Source: Mesosutterella multiformis (GTDB lineage Bacteria; Pseudomonadota; Gammaproteobacteria; Burkholderiales; Burkholderiaceae_F). From it: a DNA stretch of 64,000 nt. Positions within the stretch are counted from its first letter, which is position 1, and the number at the start of each line of letters is the position of its first letter. A model generated the notes under the pieces. It was not told where the DNA came from, did no database searches, and saw only the letters and a program-made list of their open reading frames with translations. The stretch is from NCBI RefSeq assembly GCF_003402575.1, contig NZ_BGZJ01000001.1, forward strand, positions 1,424,501 through 1,488,500, in the 5' to 3' direction. Below, piece by piece: positions 18,542 through 26,003 of this stretch. The position numbers and the translations under genes are program-made.

Positions 18542-19123
18542 ATGGTTTCATCCGCATCTGTTTTTTCGACCGCTAAATGGCTCGAAGCGCAGTCGCTCCT
18601 CTTCAAGGCTGTGGCTGTTCTTTTCGGCTCTCTTATTCTGACGGCCGGTTCCTATATCACGGTTCCGATGGTTCCGGTGCCGATCACGATGCAGACGTTC
18701 GCGATTACGGTTGTCGGCGCAGTGTACGGCTGGAGACTCGGCGGTCTCACCGTGCTGTTCTGGCTCATGCAGGGCGCTCTCGGTCTTCCGGTTTTCGCTC
18801 CGGGTGCGGTCGGCGGTATCGCCCGCTTCTTCGGCCCGACTGGCGGCTACCTCTTCTCCTTCCCGATCTGCGCCATGCTCACCGGCTGGATGGTTGAGCA
18901 CGGTTTCAGCGGCCGCAGCTTTGTGAAGGGATTCATCGCGATGCTCGCGGGCAATATTCTCTGCCTGATTATCGGTGGTGCCTGGCTCGCGGTCATGATG
19001 GGCTTCGCGAAGGGCATGGCGCTTGGCGTCACCCCGTTCATCGCTGGTGCTTTCACGAAGTCCGTGCTTGGCGCGGCTGTCCTCCTTGGTATCTCTGCCG
19101 GTACGAGCCGGAAGCACAACTAA
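18542..19123 (+). CDS. bioY: Biotin transporter BioY
   Basis: A 193-residue substrate-capture (S) component of the biotin ECF transporter with six predicted membrane helices. The family motif VPMVPVPITMQTFAI and GAVYGWRLGG, then GLPVFAPGAVGGIARFFGPT and GGYLFSF, are all typical. No bioM/bioN ATPase and T-component genes are adjacent, so it either works alone or shares modules encoded elsewhere. I start at the ATG at 18542, nine bases after a GGAG, instead of the upstream in-frame ATG at 18527. Convergent with alaX; hairpins lie between. Confidence 0.95.
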   Translation: MVSSASVFSTAKWLEAQSLLFKAVAVLFGSLILTAGSYITVPMVPVPITMQTFAITVVGAVYGWRLGGLTVLFWLMQGALGLPVFAPGAVGGIARFFGPTGGYLFSFPICAMLTGWMVEHGFSGRSFVKGFIAMLAGNILCLIIGGAWLAVMMGFAKGMALGVTPFIAGAFTKSVLGAAVLLGISAGTSRKHN

Positions 19124-19140
19124 GAAGCTGTTGGGAAGAA

Positions 19141-19222
19141 AAATGCCGGAACTGTTTTCATACAGTCCGGCATTTCCTCTCAGACAAAGATCCGGACGGG
19201 AAACCGCCCGGATTTCTTTTTG
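19141..19222. terminator. Two hairpins between convergent bioY and alaX
   Basis: First, ATGCCGGAACTGT pairs with ACAGTCCGGCAT (one bulge) around 19143-19174. Second, ATCCGG...CCGGAT at about 19190-19215, followed by TTTCTTTTTG. They probably terminate the genes reading in from both sides. Confidence 0.7.
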
Positions 19223-19230
19223 CCTGCAGG

Positions 19231-20412
19231 TCAGGCGTTGAAAGCCGCGTTCAGCGCCTTTTCAATTTCAGCCTTCGGGGCCTTGTAGGTGCCCTGGAGG
19301 AATTTCCCGTTTCCGCCTCCGCGTCCGTTCAGAGCCTGGTTGAGCGGCTTGCCGGCTGTCTTGAGATCAGCGGTTTCGGACGCGATCATGTAGTTCCAGG
19401 CGGTGTCAGGATCGGAGCCTGGCACCGCAGCGATCACCGCGCAGACATCGGCCTTCTTTTCTTCCGTGAGCAGATTGCAGAAGGTCTTCAGATCTCCCGG
19501 TGTCAGCCCTTCCTCTTCAGCAAGCAGGAACTTTCCGCCTGAGGGAAGGGCATCCGCGCGCATTCTGAAGTAGCGGAGGTTAAGTTCAGCGATCTTCGCA
19601 TCCCGGGCCTGGACTTCCGCGAGCACTTTTCTCACAGCGGCTGAAATTTCGTCCGGTTTCGCGGAGAGCAGCTGAGACACGGCCTGAGCTTCCTCAACCT
19701 TCTTCGCGAAACTGCGGAGAGCTCTGCCGCCGCAGACAAATTCGATTCGGACGCCGCCCCGGTGCTTCGAGAGGGTAAGGCATTTGATCATGCCGATCTC
19801 CCCCGTCTTCTTCACGTGAGTGCCGCAGCAGGCACAGCGGTCAAGCCCCGGAATGTCGATGATGCGGACGCGTCCCGTGATTTCTTTCTTGCTTCGGTAG
19901 TCGAGCGTCTCGAGCTCAGAGGCGGAGGGGAAGAGTTCTTCGACGGGTACATCAGCTGCAACCGCGTCGTTTGCCGCCTTTTCAATCGCCTTCAGCTCTT
20001 CCTCAGTCATCGGACCGTTAAAGTCAACTGTGACGATATCGTCATCCATGTGGAAACCCACGTTCTCGTACTTGAATTTCGCGTGCACAAGGCCGGAAAG
20101 GACGTGCTCTCCGGTGTGGTTCTGCATGTTATCGAAACGGCGTTCCCAGTCGATCTTTCCTTCGACTTTGGTGCCTGCCTCGAGGGGCTTATCGGTGTAA
20201 TGAATAATGACGCCCTTCACACGGCGCACATCGGTCACCTGAGCGGCACCGAGCGTTCCATGGTCTGCAGGCTGGCCGCCGCCTTCCGGGTAAAACGCGG
20301 TGTCGTCAAGCACTACTTCAAATCCGTTCTTCCCTTCACTGCACGAAGTCACAGTGGCTGCGAATGACTTCAGGTAGGGGTCCTTATAGAACAGTTCGTT
20401 CAACTCTTCCAT
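19231..20412 (-). CDS. alaX: Alanyl-tRNA editing protein AlaX (long form)
   Basis: A 393-residue trans-editing hydrolase that removes Ser or Gly from misacylated tRNA-Ala. It consists of an AlaRS-like beta-barrel and the second additional domain, with zinc ligands in NHTGEHVLSG (His-x3-His) and CACCGTHVKKTGEIG (Cys-x3-His), and a C-terminal DHHA1-like part ending GGGNGKFLQG that marks the long form AlaX-L. A GTG 24 bases upstream is an alternative start; the ATG at 20412 has AAGGA about ten bases before it and begins at MEELNELFYKDPYL like homologues. Confidence 0.93.
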   Translation of the reverse strand: MEELNELFYKDPYLKSFAATVTSCSEGKNGFEVVLDDTAFYPEGGGQPADHGTLGAAQVTDVRRVKGVIIHYTDKPLEAGTKVEGKIDWERRFDNMQNHTGEHVLSGLVHAKFKYENVGFHMDDDIVTVDFNGPMTEEELKAIEKAANDAVAADVPVEELFPSASELETLDYRSKKEITGRVRIIDIPGLDRCACCGTHVKKTGEIGMIKCLTLSKHRGGVRIEFVCGGRALRSFAKKVEEAQAVSQLLSAKPDEISAAVRKVLAEVQARDAKIAELNLRYFRMRADALPSGGKFLLAEEEGLTPGDLKTFCNLLTEEKKADVCAVIAAVPGSDPDTAWNYMIASETADLKTAGKPLNQALNGRGGGNGKFLQGTYKAPKAEIEKALNAAFNA

Positions 20413-20512
20413 TCGAAATGCATCCTTTCCGATCACTGAAACAATCTGAAGAGGTCAGTGTACTCGCCTAGGTATTACCCGTTTGGGTCAAAGTATTGCC
20501 TTTCTTCCCTAG

Positions 20513-20543
20513 AGTGTTGCAAAAAAGCAACACTTAATTTTTT
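20513..20543 (+). terminator. Terminator-like hairpin in the alaX-porin intergenic region
   Basis: AGTGTTGC and GCAACACT form a perfect 8-bp stem around AAAAAA, followed by TAATTTTTT on the plus strand. No gene reads into it from the left, since alaX is divergent. It could attenuate a promoter placed near 20460-20510, or be accidental. Confidence 0.5.
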
Positions 20544-20603
20544 CATAATCCCTTGAATTGACGCAGAATCACTGAAAGGGAATCAAAATAATACGGTCAT
20601 CCC

Positions 20604-20622
20604 GTGGATGATAATCATTCTC
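20604..20622 (+). promoter_or_regulatory. Fur-box-like site upstream of porin
   Basis: The sequence GTGGATGATAATCATTCTC matches the 19-bp Fur consensus GATAATGATAATCATTATC at most core positions, including an uninterrupted ATGATAATCATT. It lies 67 bp before the porin start. Iron-dependent control is an inference from this match. Confidence 0.55.
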
Positions 20623-20688
20623 TTGTAGTAATATCCTCTTCGTTCAAGGCGAGACGCCTTAATTTTTTAACTCAATTTAGGGTTCCAA

Positions 20689-21807
20689 ATGAAAAAGCAC
20701 CTCATCGCGGCAGCTACGCTTGCTACGTTTGCCGGCGCCGCCTTTGCGGCTCCGTCCGTTACGCTCTACGGCATTGTTGATACCGGCCTCGGCTATCAGC
20801 ACCAGAAAGTGACCGGCCAGTCCTCGACCGACGAACTCAGCATGACTTCCAGCGTGAATGAGACCTCCCGCTGGGGCCTGAAGGGTGAAGAGAAGATCGG
20901 CAACACCACCGTCTCCTTCAATCTCGCTGACAAGTTCAATACGGACGATGGTACTCAGGCTGATGAAGACGGCCGTCTCTTCGGCCGTGAAGCTCAGGTG
21001 AGCCTCTCTGGCCGCTACGGCACCCTGACCGCCGGCCGCATCGGTGCTCTGGGCTCTTCCATCGGCACCTATGACCAGATCTTCGCTGTCGGCGACGCTT
21101 TCGACGGCGGTGACTGGGATGTGTTCGGTCTGGCCGCTACCCCCGTTATCGATAACTCCCTCACCTATCAGTCTCCGAAGTTTGCTGGTCTCCAGTTGAC
21201 CGCCCAGTACTCCTTCAAGTCGAACTCCAAGGCTGACGGTACTGAAGGCCGCAGCTCTGCTGACCGCTATGCCGGCGCTGCCGTGAACTACGAAAACGGC
21301 AACTTCCAGGCTGTGCTCGGCTATGAATTCATTGACCGCAGCTCGCTCGACTCTGCGCCCATTACGAAGGACGGCCAGCTGGTTACCCTCGGCGGCAACT
21401 ACAACTTCGAAGGTGTTGCTCAGGTTTTCGCGATGGGTCAGTACTTCCGCGGCTGGGATGAAGTCGCCGGCCAGAACTACGAAGACCTCGGTCTGACGGG
21501 CAAGGGCCTCAAGGGCTGGGGTGCTCACCTCGGCACGATCGTTCCGGTTGCCGGCGGCGACCTGACGGCTGGTCTCTACTACGTTGACGGCGAAACGGGT
21601 GACTCCGCTGTCGAAAGCGGTGATAAGGCGAGCGCTGACGTTCAGTACTACGGTGTCGCTGTCCGTTACGTCTACCCGCTTTCCAAGCGTACGTCTGTCT
21701 ACGCCGGCGCTTCCTATGGCCAGTCCAAGGTCAAGAATGCTGTTGCGATCGACGACACGAAGACCCAGACGACTTCCGTTTACACCGGTGTGTCGTTCAA
21801 GTTCTAA
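20689..21807 (+). CDS. Gram-negative porin (second copy)
   Basis: A 372-residue outer-membrane porin. Signal peptide MKKHLIAAATLATFAGAAFA is followed by APSVTLYGIVDTGLGY, the family's first strand; loop 3 region holds AVGDAFDGGDWDVF; the chain ends GVSFKF with the terminal Phe needed for BAM recognition. Codon use is strongly biased to a few codons (GCT, CTC, GGC, AAG), more so than neighbouring genes, which suggests high expression. A Fur-box-like site and a terminator-like hairpin lie upstream, and a strong terminator downstream. It is the better conserved of the two porins here, probably the major one. Confidence 0.96.
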   Translation: MKKHLIAAATLATFAGAAFAAPSVTLYGIVDTGLGYQHQKVTGQSSTDELSMTSSVNETSRWGLKGEEKIGNTTVSFNLADKFNTDDGTQADEDGRLFGREAQVSLSGRYGTLTAGRIGALGSSIGTYDQIFAVGDAFDGGDWDVFGLAATPVIDNSLTYQSPKFAGLQLTAQYSFKSNSKADGTEGRSSADRYAGAAVNYENGNFQAVLGYEFIDRSSLDSAPITKDGQLVTLGGNYNFEGVAQVFAMGQYFRGWDEVAGQNYEDLGLTGKGLKGWGAHLGTIVPVAGGDLTAGLYYVDGETGDSAVESGDKASADVQYYGVAVRYVYPLSKRTSVYAGASYGQSKVKNAVAIDDTKTQTTSVYTGVSFKF

Positions 21808-21834
21808 TAGCGTCTTCCTGACGTATTCCTGAGA

Positions 21835-21870
21835 AGAAGGGCCGGAGAGGGGATCCTCTCCGGCCCTTCT
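21835..21870 (+). terminator. Strong terminator of porin gene
   Basis: A perfect 16-bp stem starting AGAAGGGCCGGAGAGG around the loop GGAT, with TTCT at the end of the right arm. Confidence 0.88.
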
Positions 21871-21985
21871 GCGTGAGTAATCCCTGCATTTCCCGGCATC
21901 AGGCGGCAATCCGCCGCCGCATGGTGTATCTTTGACCCCTGACGCGAAAGTCGCCTTTTCCTTCCTAACCTATCCGCTACTCTCC

Positions 21986-23278
21986 ATGGAACCGGTGCAG
22001 AAATCTGATCCGAAACCTACCCGATCCGGGATAGAGACACTGCTCAGTCTCCCGGAAAGCATGCAGCTGCCGCCGCCGGACCCGACGACGCCTGAGCATG
22101 CCGCGGTGATTTTTTCCGTGTCGGAGAACCCGGGCTACGCAGCACTGGGCTTTTCAAGGATTATCGCGATTGGGGCGCCGGTGGCGTCCTGCGGTCGTGT
22201 CGCGGATTCGTGCCGCGGCCGGGTCGATTTTCTTGTGACGCCTGGCAGCGAACGGATCCCCTGTCAGTACGCGGTGGTTGAGGCGGAGAGGCTGCTGTCG
22301 GTAAAGGATCCAGGAGATCTCTTTTCCCCGGGCAGCGGGTCTGACGCGGAGGAGGAACCGCTCCTCGTGGTCGCAGGGTATCTGAGAGCGGTCGGTCTTG
22401 AAAAAGCGTATCGGGAGGGCCATGCCTCGGAGTACCGGGAGGAGCTGCTCCGTGACGCGGGCCTTTACCGGCTGGAGAGAAAGGTGATTGAGTCTCTCAG
22501 GCAGCCCGTTCTCGTGCGTCTGATTCCGGCTGAAAGAGTTTCTCCGGCGCTCGCCGCGTCGTCCAACATGGCGGGGTACGACCTCTCGGAGGTTATCGAG
22601 AAACTGCGCCAGGAGGCCGAGAATCCCGGGAAGCAGCCGGAGCTTTTGCCTGAACTCGCCGCCCCTCAGCCGATCCCTGTGCTGTGGCTGGACGCGGAAG
22701 GCCGGCCGACACTTGCGTCTCTCCTTGAGTTTGTGAGGCGGCGGCCCGCGTCCGAACAGAAGCATTTCCTCAATACGGAAGGTCTTCCTGTCAAAGGCCT
22801 GAAAGCAGCCTTCCTGAAGGCCGAGCTTCTCAGCGCATACGGGGACCGAGCGCGAGGCCTTTTTTCTGACACCATGCATCCGGAGTCAGCCTCCCGGGTG
22901 GCAGACGCGCTGCTGGCCGCGCTGCCGCTCGCGACAGCACTGGAAGCAGCCGGAACTCCGGATATTGTCAGGCTTCTCGCTGACGCGGCTGAGTATGCGT
23001 CGTCTTTTGCCGAACCGCCCCAGGCTCTGTCAGCCCGCCTGATTCAGGGAGAACTCGCGGTGCAGCCGGCGGTCGAACTCTGGCTTTTCGCGGCGCTGAA
23101 CGCGGATCAGGCGGACCGGATCGCGTTCTGCCGTTATGCGCGGGGTCTAAGTGAAATGCTCGCGCGCCGTGCCGGCCGGAAAGCGAGACTCACGCTCTCC
23201 CGGCAGCTCGCGGCGGATTTCACCGCATGGCTTGAAGAAAAGGTCCCTCCCAGGATGAGCGCCTTCTTACTGCGCTAA
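21986..23278 (+). CDS. Protein with degenerate DdrB/ParB-like domain
   Basis: A 430-residue protein, start at the ATG at 21986 (a TTG at 21932 is also in frame; neither has a good ribosome site). Residues about 85-200 resemble the DdrB-like ParB superfamily domain found in phage and plasmid polyvalent proteins: ERIPCQYAVVEAERLL, then YLRAVGLEKAYREGHASEYRE, then RQPVLVRLIP and SSNMAGYDLSEV. The usual nuclease/CTPase-like SGNGR segment is not recognisable (it reads LLVVAGYLRA). The rest (200-430) is helical and unrecognised. High GC and codon use match the chromosome. Followed after 57 bp by an AAA ATPase; possible functional pair. Function unknown. Confidence 0.65.
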   Translation: MEPVQKSDPKPTRSGIETLLSLPESMQLPPPDPTTPEHAAVIFSVSENPGYAALGFSRIIAIGAPVASCGRVADSCRGRVDFLVTPGSERIPCQYAVVEAERLLSVKDPGDLFSPGSGSDAEEEPLLVVAGYLRAVGLEKAYREGHASEYREELLRDAGLYRLERKVIESLRQPVLVRLIPAERVSPALAASSNMAGYDLSEVIEKLRQEAENPGKQPELLPELAAPQPIPVLWLDAEGRPTLASLLEFVRRRPASEQKHFLNTEGLPVKGLKAAFLKAELLSAYGDRARGLFSDTMHPESASRVADALLAALPLATALEAAGTPDIVRLLADAAEYASSFAEPPQALSARLIQGELAVQPAVELWLFAALNADQADRIAFCRYARGLSEMLARRAGRKARLTLSRQLAADFTAWLEEKVPPRMSAFLLR

Positions 23279-23335
23279 TATGTATCACGCTCTTCGCGGT
23301 GTGACACTTTTCATTCTCATAGGAAGATCCTGACG

Positions 23336-24556
23336 ATGACGCTCCTAGAAGCTGAAATTCAGAATTTCAAATCTTTCCGTGCTCCGGCAGCGGTGTCGCT
23401 GGTGAGCAGCGCAAAGTCAAAAAAGGGAAAGAAAGGCAAGGGGGCGAAGACTCTGCCAGTCGCGCTTTTCCTGGGAGCAAATGGAAGCGGAAAATCCAAC
23501 TTTTTTGCTGCTCTCCGTTTTCTGATTGAATCCGTAAATGAGGGGAAGGTTTCTGAGACCGTCCCGTTCCTTCTCGATGTGGAAAGCCGCCGCCGTCCGA
23601 CCGTCTTCCGGTTCCGGTTTGGGAACTCCCCGGAATCCTTTTTTACCTACTGTGCGGCGATCCTTGGCCGCGAGGTCCGCGAGGAACTGCTGACCCGGAC
23701 GGAATCAGGCGCCGAATCCACGGTATTCAGCCGCAATGGGAAAAAGACAGAAGTTCCCGGGCTTTCCGATAGGGACGCGAAACAGGTTCTGCGGAATCTG
23801 AGTGATTCGAGGCTCGCCGTCAGCGATCTTCTGAAGAGTGATGATCCGGCGCTTGATTCCCTGAAGCAGTTCTTCACCGGCTTCAGGTTTGAGGATTCCG
23901 AGATTCCGGGAACCGCAGCGATTGAGCTTCCGCAGGGGTTCTTCCATCAGAAAGAGATCCGGGACAGGATGACGAAGTACCTGGCGTCGCTTGACCCCAG
24001 CATCACGGGACTCACCCTGAAGCGCGGGAGCGGCGCGGCGAACTCCCGGCTCTCTGTCAGCCATTCAGTACCCGGCGGTCTCACGTTCACGCTTCCGCTG
24101 GAAGCAGAATCCGCGGGCAGCCAGAAGATGCTCGCTCTCTATTCGAAACTCTTCCCGGTGCTGAAAGAAGGCGGCGTCGCGGTGATCGATGGTCTCAGCG
24201 CGAGTCTTCACCCGAGCCTTGTTCAGGATGTGATTTCACTTTTTGAGGCAACTGAAACCAATCCTCATGGCGCGCAGCTGCTTTGCTCGAGCCACGATGC
24301 GGTCACACTTCGGGATAAAAGCCTTCCGTCTGACGCGGTGTGGCTGGTGAATAAGGAGCTCGATGGCGGTTCCGGTATCAGCCGGTTCTCCGGGGTTTCC
24401 AAAAAGGCGTCGAAACTGGAAGGTCCGAAGCGCGAAAAAGCCTATCTGTCGGGCGACGTCGGAGGTGTCCCCGCGGGGCATGGTCTCCAGGGGCTCGCTG
24501 AAGAGGATACGGTTCTCCTGCTCTCAAAGAAAGAGTGGAAGAAGCGGAATAAATAA
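23336..24556 (+). CDS. AAA-family ATP-binding protein (OLD/RecF-like ABC ATPase)
   Basis: A 406-residue SMC/OLD-like ATPase of the AAA_15/AAA_21 group. It starts with the typical first strand LLEAEIQNFKSFR, has a Lys-rich insert (residues 27-38), Walker A GANGSGKSN at 47-55, an SAGSQK signature near residue 260, and a Walker B region VAVIDGLSASLHP in which Gly286 replaces the catalytic Glu that normally follows Asp285. SSHDA is the switch His motif. No nuclease domain is attached. The start has AGGAAG ten bases upstream. Such proteins are often anti-phage or DNA-repair ATPases, but here no known partner is present. Confidence 0.8.
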   Translation: MTLLEAEIQNFKSFRAPAAVSLVSSAKSKKGKKGKGAKTLPVALFLGANGSGKSNFFAALRFLIESVNEGKVSETVPFLLDVESRRRPTVFRFRFGNSPESFFTYCAAILGREVREELLTRTESGAESTVFSRNGKKTEVPGLSDRDAKQVLRNLSDSRLAVSDLLKSDDPALDSLKQFFTGFRFEDSEIPGTAAIELPQGFFHQKEIRDRMTKYLASLDPSITGLTLKRGSGAANSRLSVSHSVPGGLTFTLPLEAESAGSQKMLALYSKLFPVLKEGGVAVIDGLSASLHPSLVQDVISLFEATETNPHGAQLLCSSHDAVTLRDKSLPSDAVWLVNKELDGGSGISRFSGVSKKASKLEGPKREKAYLSGDVGGVPAGHGLQGLAEEDTVLLLSKKEWKKRNK

Positions 24557-24575
24557 GGACTGATTTCGGGAGAAA

Positions 24576-24608
24576 AGAGCCCCGCGGTGAATTTTTCACG
24601 CGGGGCTT
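24576..24608. terminator. Bidirectional terminator between AAA gene and nuclease gene
   Basis: AGCCCCGC pairs with GCGGGGCT, extended inside by GTGAA/TTCAC. The minus strand continues CTTTTCTCC and the plus strand TTCTGTG, so it probably serves mainly the leftward gene. Confidence 0.7.
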
Positions 24609-24638
24609 CTGTGTATCAGGAATCTGGAAATATGAGAA

Positions 24639-25181
24639 TCAGTGCCTGCCGTGGCGGCCTGAGGTGTCAGTGGCCTTCCGTTCCGATGCCCGGAAATCCC
24701 AGGGTGGCGTGGGAGAGGCGTCCTTCCAGAGACCGAGTTTCGCGGACTTGGCAGCGTCCTCAGCCGCCTCGTAAGCCTTGCGATCGGCAGGGGCCACGTC
24801 CTTCGCATAGTGGCGGTAGAACCAGGCGCTGCCGCTCTTTATCTGCTCAAGGTTGATGTTCTTCCCATCGAGCAGCACTTTGCCTACGATCCGGCCATAG
24901 CGGTCGTTGCCGTTATAGTCGACCGTGACCTGCTTCCGGTACACCAGACGGTCGAGGTTCTGACGTGAGTCCTGACCGAACGCCTGATTCTTTTCCGGCG
25001 CGTCGATTCCAAGGAACCTCACGCGGTAACGGGTGCCATTCTGCGCGAGAACGGTCACGGTGTCGCCGTCCGCCACCTTCACAACCTGCCCGGTCAGCGT
25101 TGCGGCGTGGCTGTGCGGAGCCGCGGCTCCGAGAAGAATAGCAATCGGAAGAACCCAGTTGAGAAGCGTCGTGCGGTTCAT
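24639..25181 (-). CDS. Secreted thermonuclease (SNase family)
   Basis: A 180-residue Ca2+-dependent nuclease. A Sec signal peptide (about 26 residues, ending HSHA) is followed by the OB-fold nuclease domain: VVKVADGDTVTV with the Ca-binding Asp, RVRFLGIDAPEKNQAFG holding the catalytic Arg and Glu, and DRYGRIVGKV with the second catalytic Arg. The C-terminal WDFRASERKATDTSG tail is polar. It may scavenge extracellular nucleic acid. The gene is alone, between a convergent ATPase and the modA-like gene. Confidence 0.93.
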   Translation of the reverse strand: MNRTTLLNWVLPIAILLGAAAPHSHAATLTGQVVKVADGDTVTVLAQNGTRYRVRFLGIDAPEKNQAFGQDSRQNLDRLVYRKQVTVDYNGNDRYGRIVGKVLLDGKNINLEQIKSGSAWFYRHYAKDVAPADRKAYEAAEDAAKSAKLGLWKDASPTPPWDFRASERKATDTSGRHGRH

Positions 25182-25223
25182 GTTTGTGTCTGATATAAAA
25201 AAGAATTCCTTGAGGGCGGTATT

Positions 25224-26003
25224 CTAGAGTTTCACGGATTTTTCGGTAGGGGGAAGGAACCCGAATTTACGGAAAACTGCCTGAGCTTTGTCTGAAAGCA
25301 AAAACTCCGCGAATGCGTCGCAATTCTTCGTGGGACATTTCCCTGATCTCGGATGGCACGCCCCGAAGAGAATCTCAGGCATCACTTCGTCCGGGATTTC
25401 ATAAATCACAAGTCCTTCCTTTTTCATCCGGTCAGTGTCGCTTGCGTAGACCACGGCAGTGTCCACTCCGTGCCGCAGCATGAAGCCTGCGGCGGTTTCC
25501 CCCCGCAGATCTTCTGCCGTATGGTTCCCGCCGACCAGAGGGATCGCGTGCTGGCTGATGATGGAGGCGCCAGGTTCACTCCTGTAGACCTTGGCAACGT
25601 TTTTAAAGAGGACCTTGGCCCAGTCGCCTTCGGGTGAAACATTCGGCGTGCTGATGCCGATTGTGATCGAGGGATCCGTAAGCAGCGAGAGCCAGGTGCT
25701 CCGCATAAACCGACGCTCCTCTCTGGAGACGACAACCAGCCGGTTCCGGGCGTAGACAAAGCCCTTTGTGGCCTTCAGCGCGGTGAGCAGGGCTTTCGGA
25801 TGTCCGGTATCAGCGGAGCAGAAGATATCGCAGGGAAGGTTCCCCTCGATTTCAGTACGGAGAAAGCCTGAGTGTCCGAGTTTGACAATGACTTCCGTGC
25901 CGGTTTCTTCCTGAAAGAGGGAAGCCAGTTCAGGGGCTGCCCGGTCGAGACTCTGGGCTGCGAAGAGGTTGAGAGGGTTGGCGCTTGCCATGGGTTGAGT
26001 CAC
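25224..26003 (-). CDS. ModA-like solute-binding protein without signal peptide
   Basis: A 259-residue protein of the molybdate-binding ModA/Wtp family of periplasmic binding folds: NLFAAQSLDRAAPELASLFQ, KLGHSGFLRTEIEGNLPCDIF, ARNRLVVVS, and near the C-terminus AFAEFLLSDKAQAVFRKFGF. Family members are exported, but this chain starts MTQPMASANPLNLFAAQ with no hydrophobic leader, and no start exists further upstream in this frame. Its ATG overlaps the glnD stop by 4 bp, so it is translationally coupled to a nitrogen regulator and not to modBC. Cytoplasmic oxyanion binding, or a non-transport role, is inferred. Confidence 0.85.
   Translation of the reverse strand: MTQPMASANPLNLFAAQSLDRAAPELASLFQEETGTEVIVKLGHSGFLRTEIEGNLPCDIFCSADTGHPKALLTALKATKGFVYARNRLVVVSREERRFMRSTWLSLLTDPSITIGISTPNVSPEGDWAKVLFKNVAKVYRSEPGASIISQHAIPLVGGNHTAEDLRGETAAGFMLRHGVDTAVVYASDTDRMKKEGLVIYEIPDEVMPEILFGACHPRSGKCPTKNCDAFAEFLLSDKAQAVFRKFGFLPPTEKSVKL

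Noticed and set aside
20677-21909. Minus-strand open frame of 410 codons antisense to the second porin
   Set aside because: Arises from the strongly biased codon use of the porin gene; no start signal or recognised domain.
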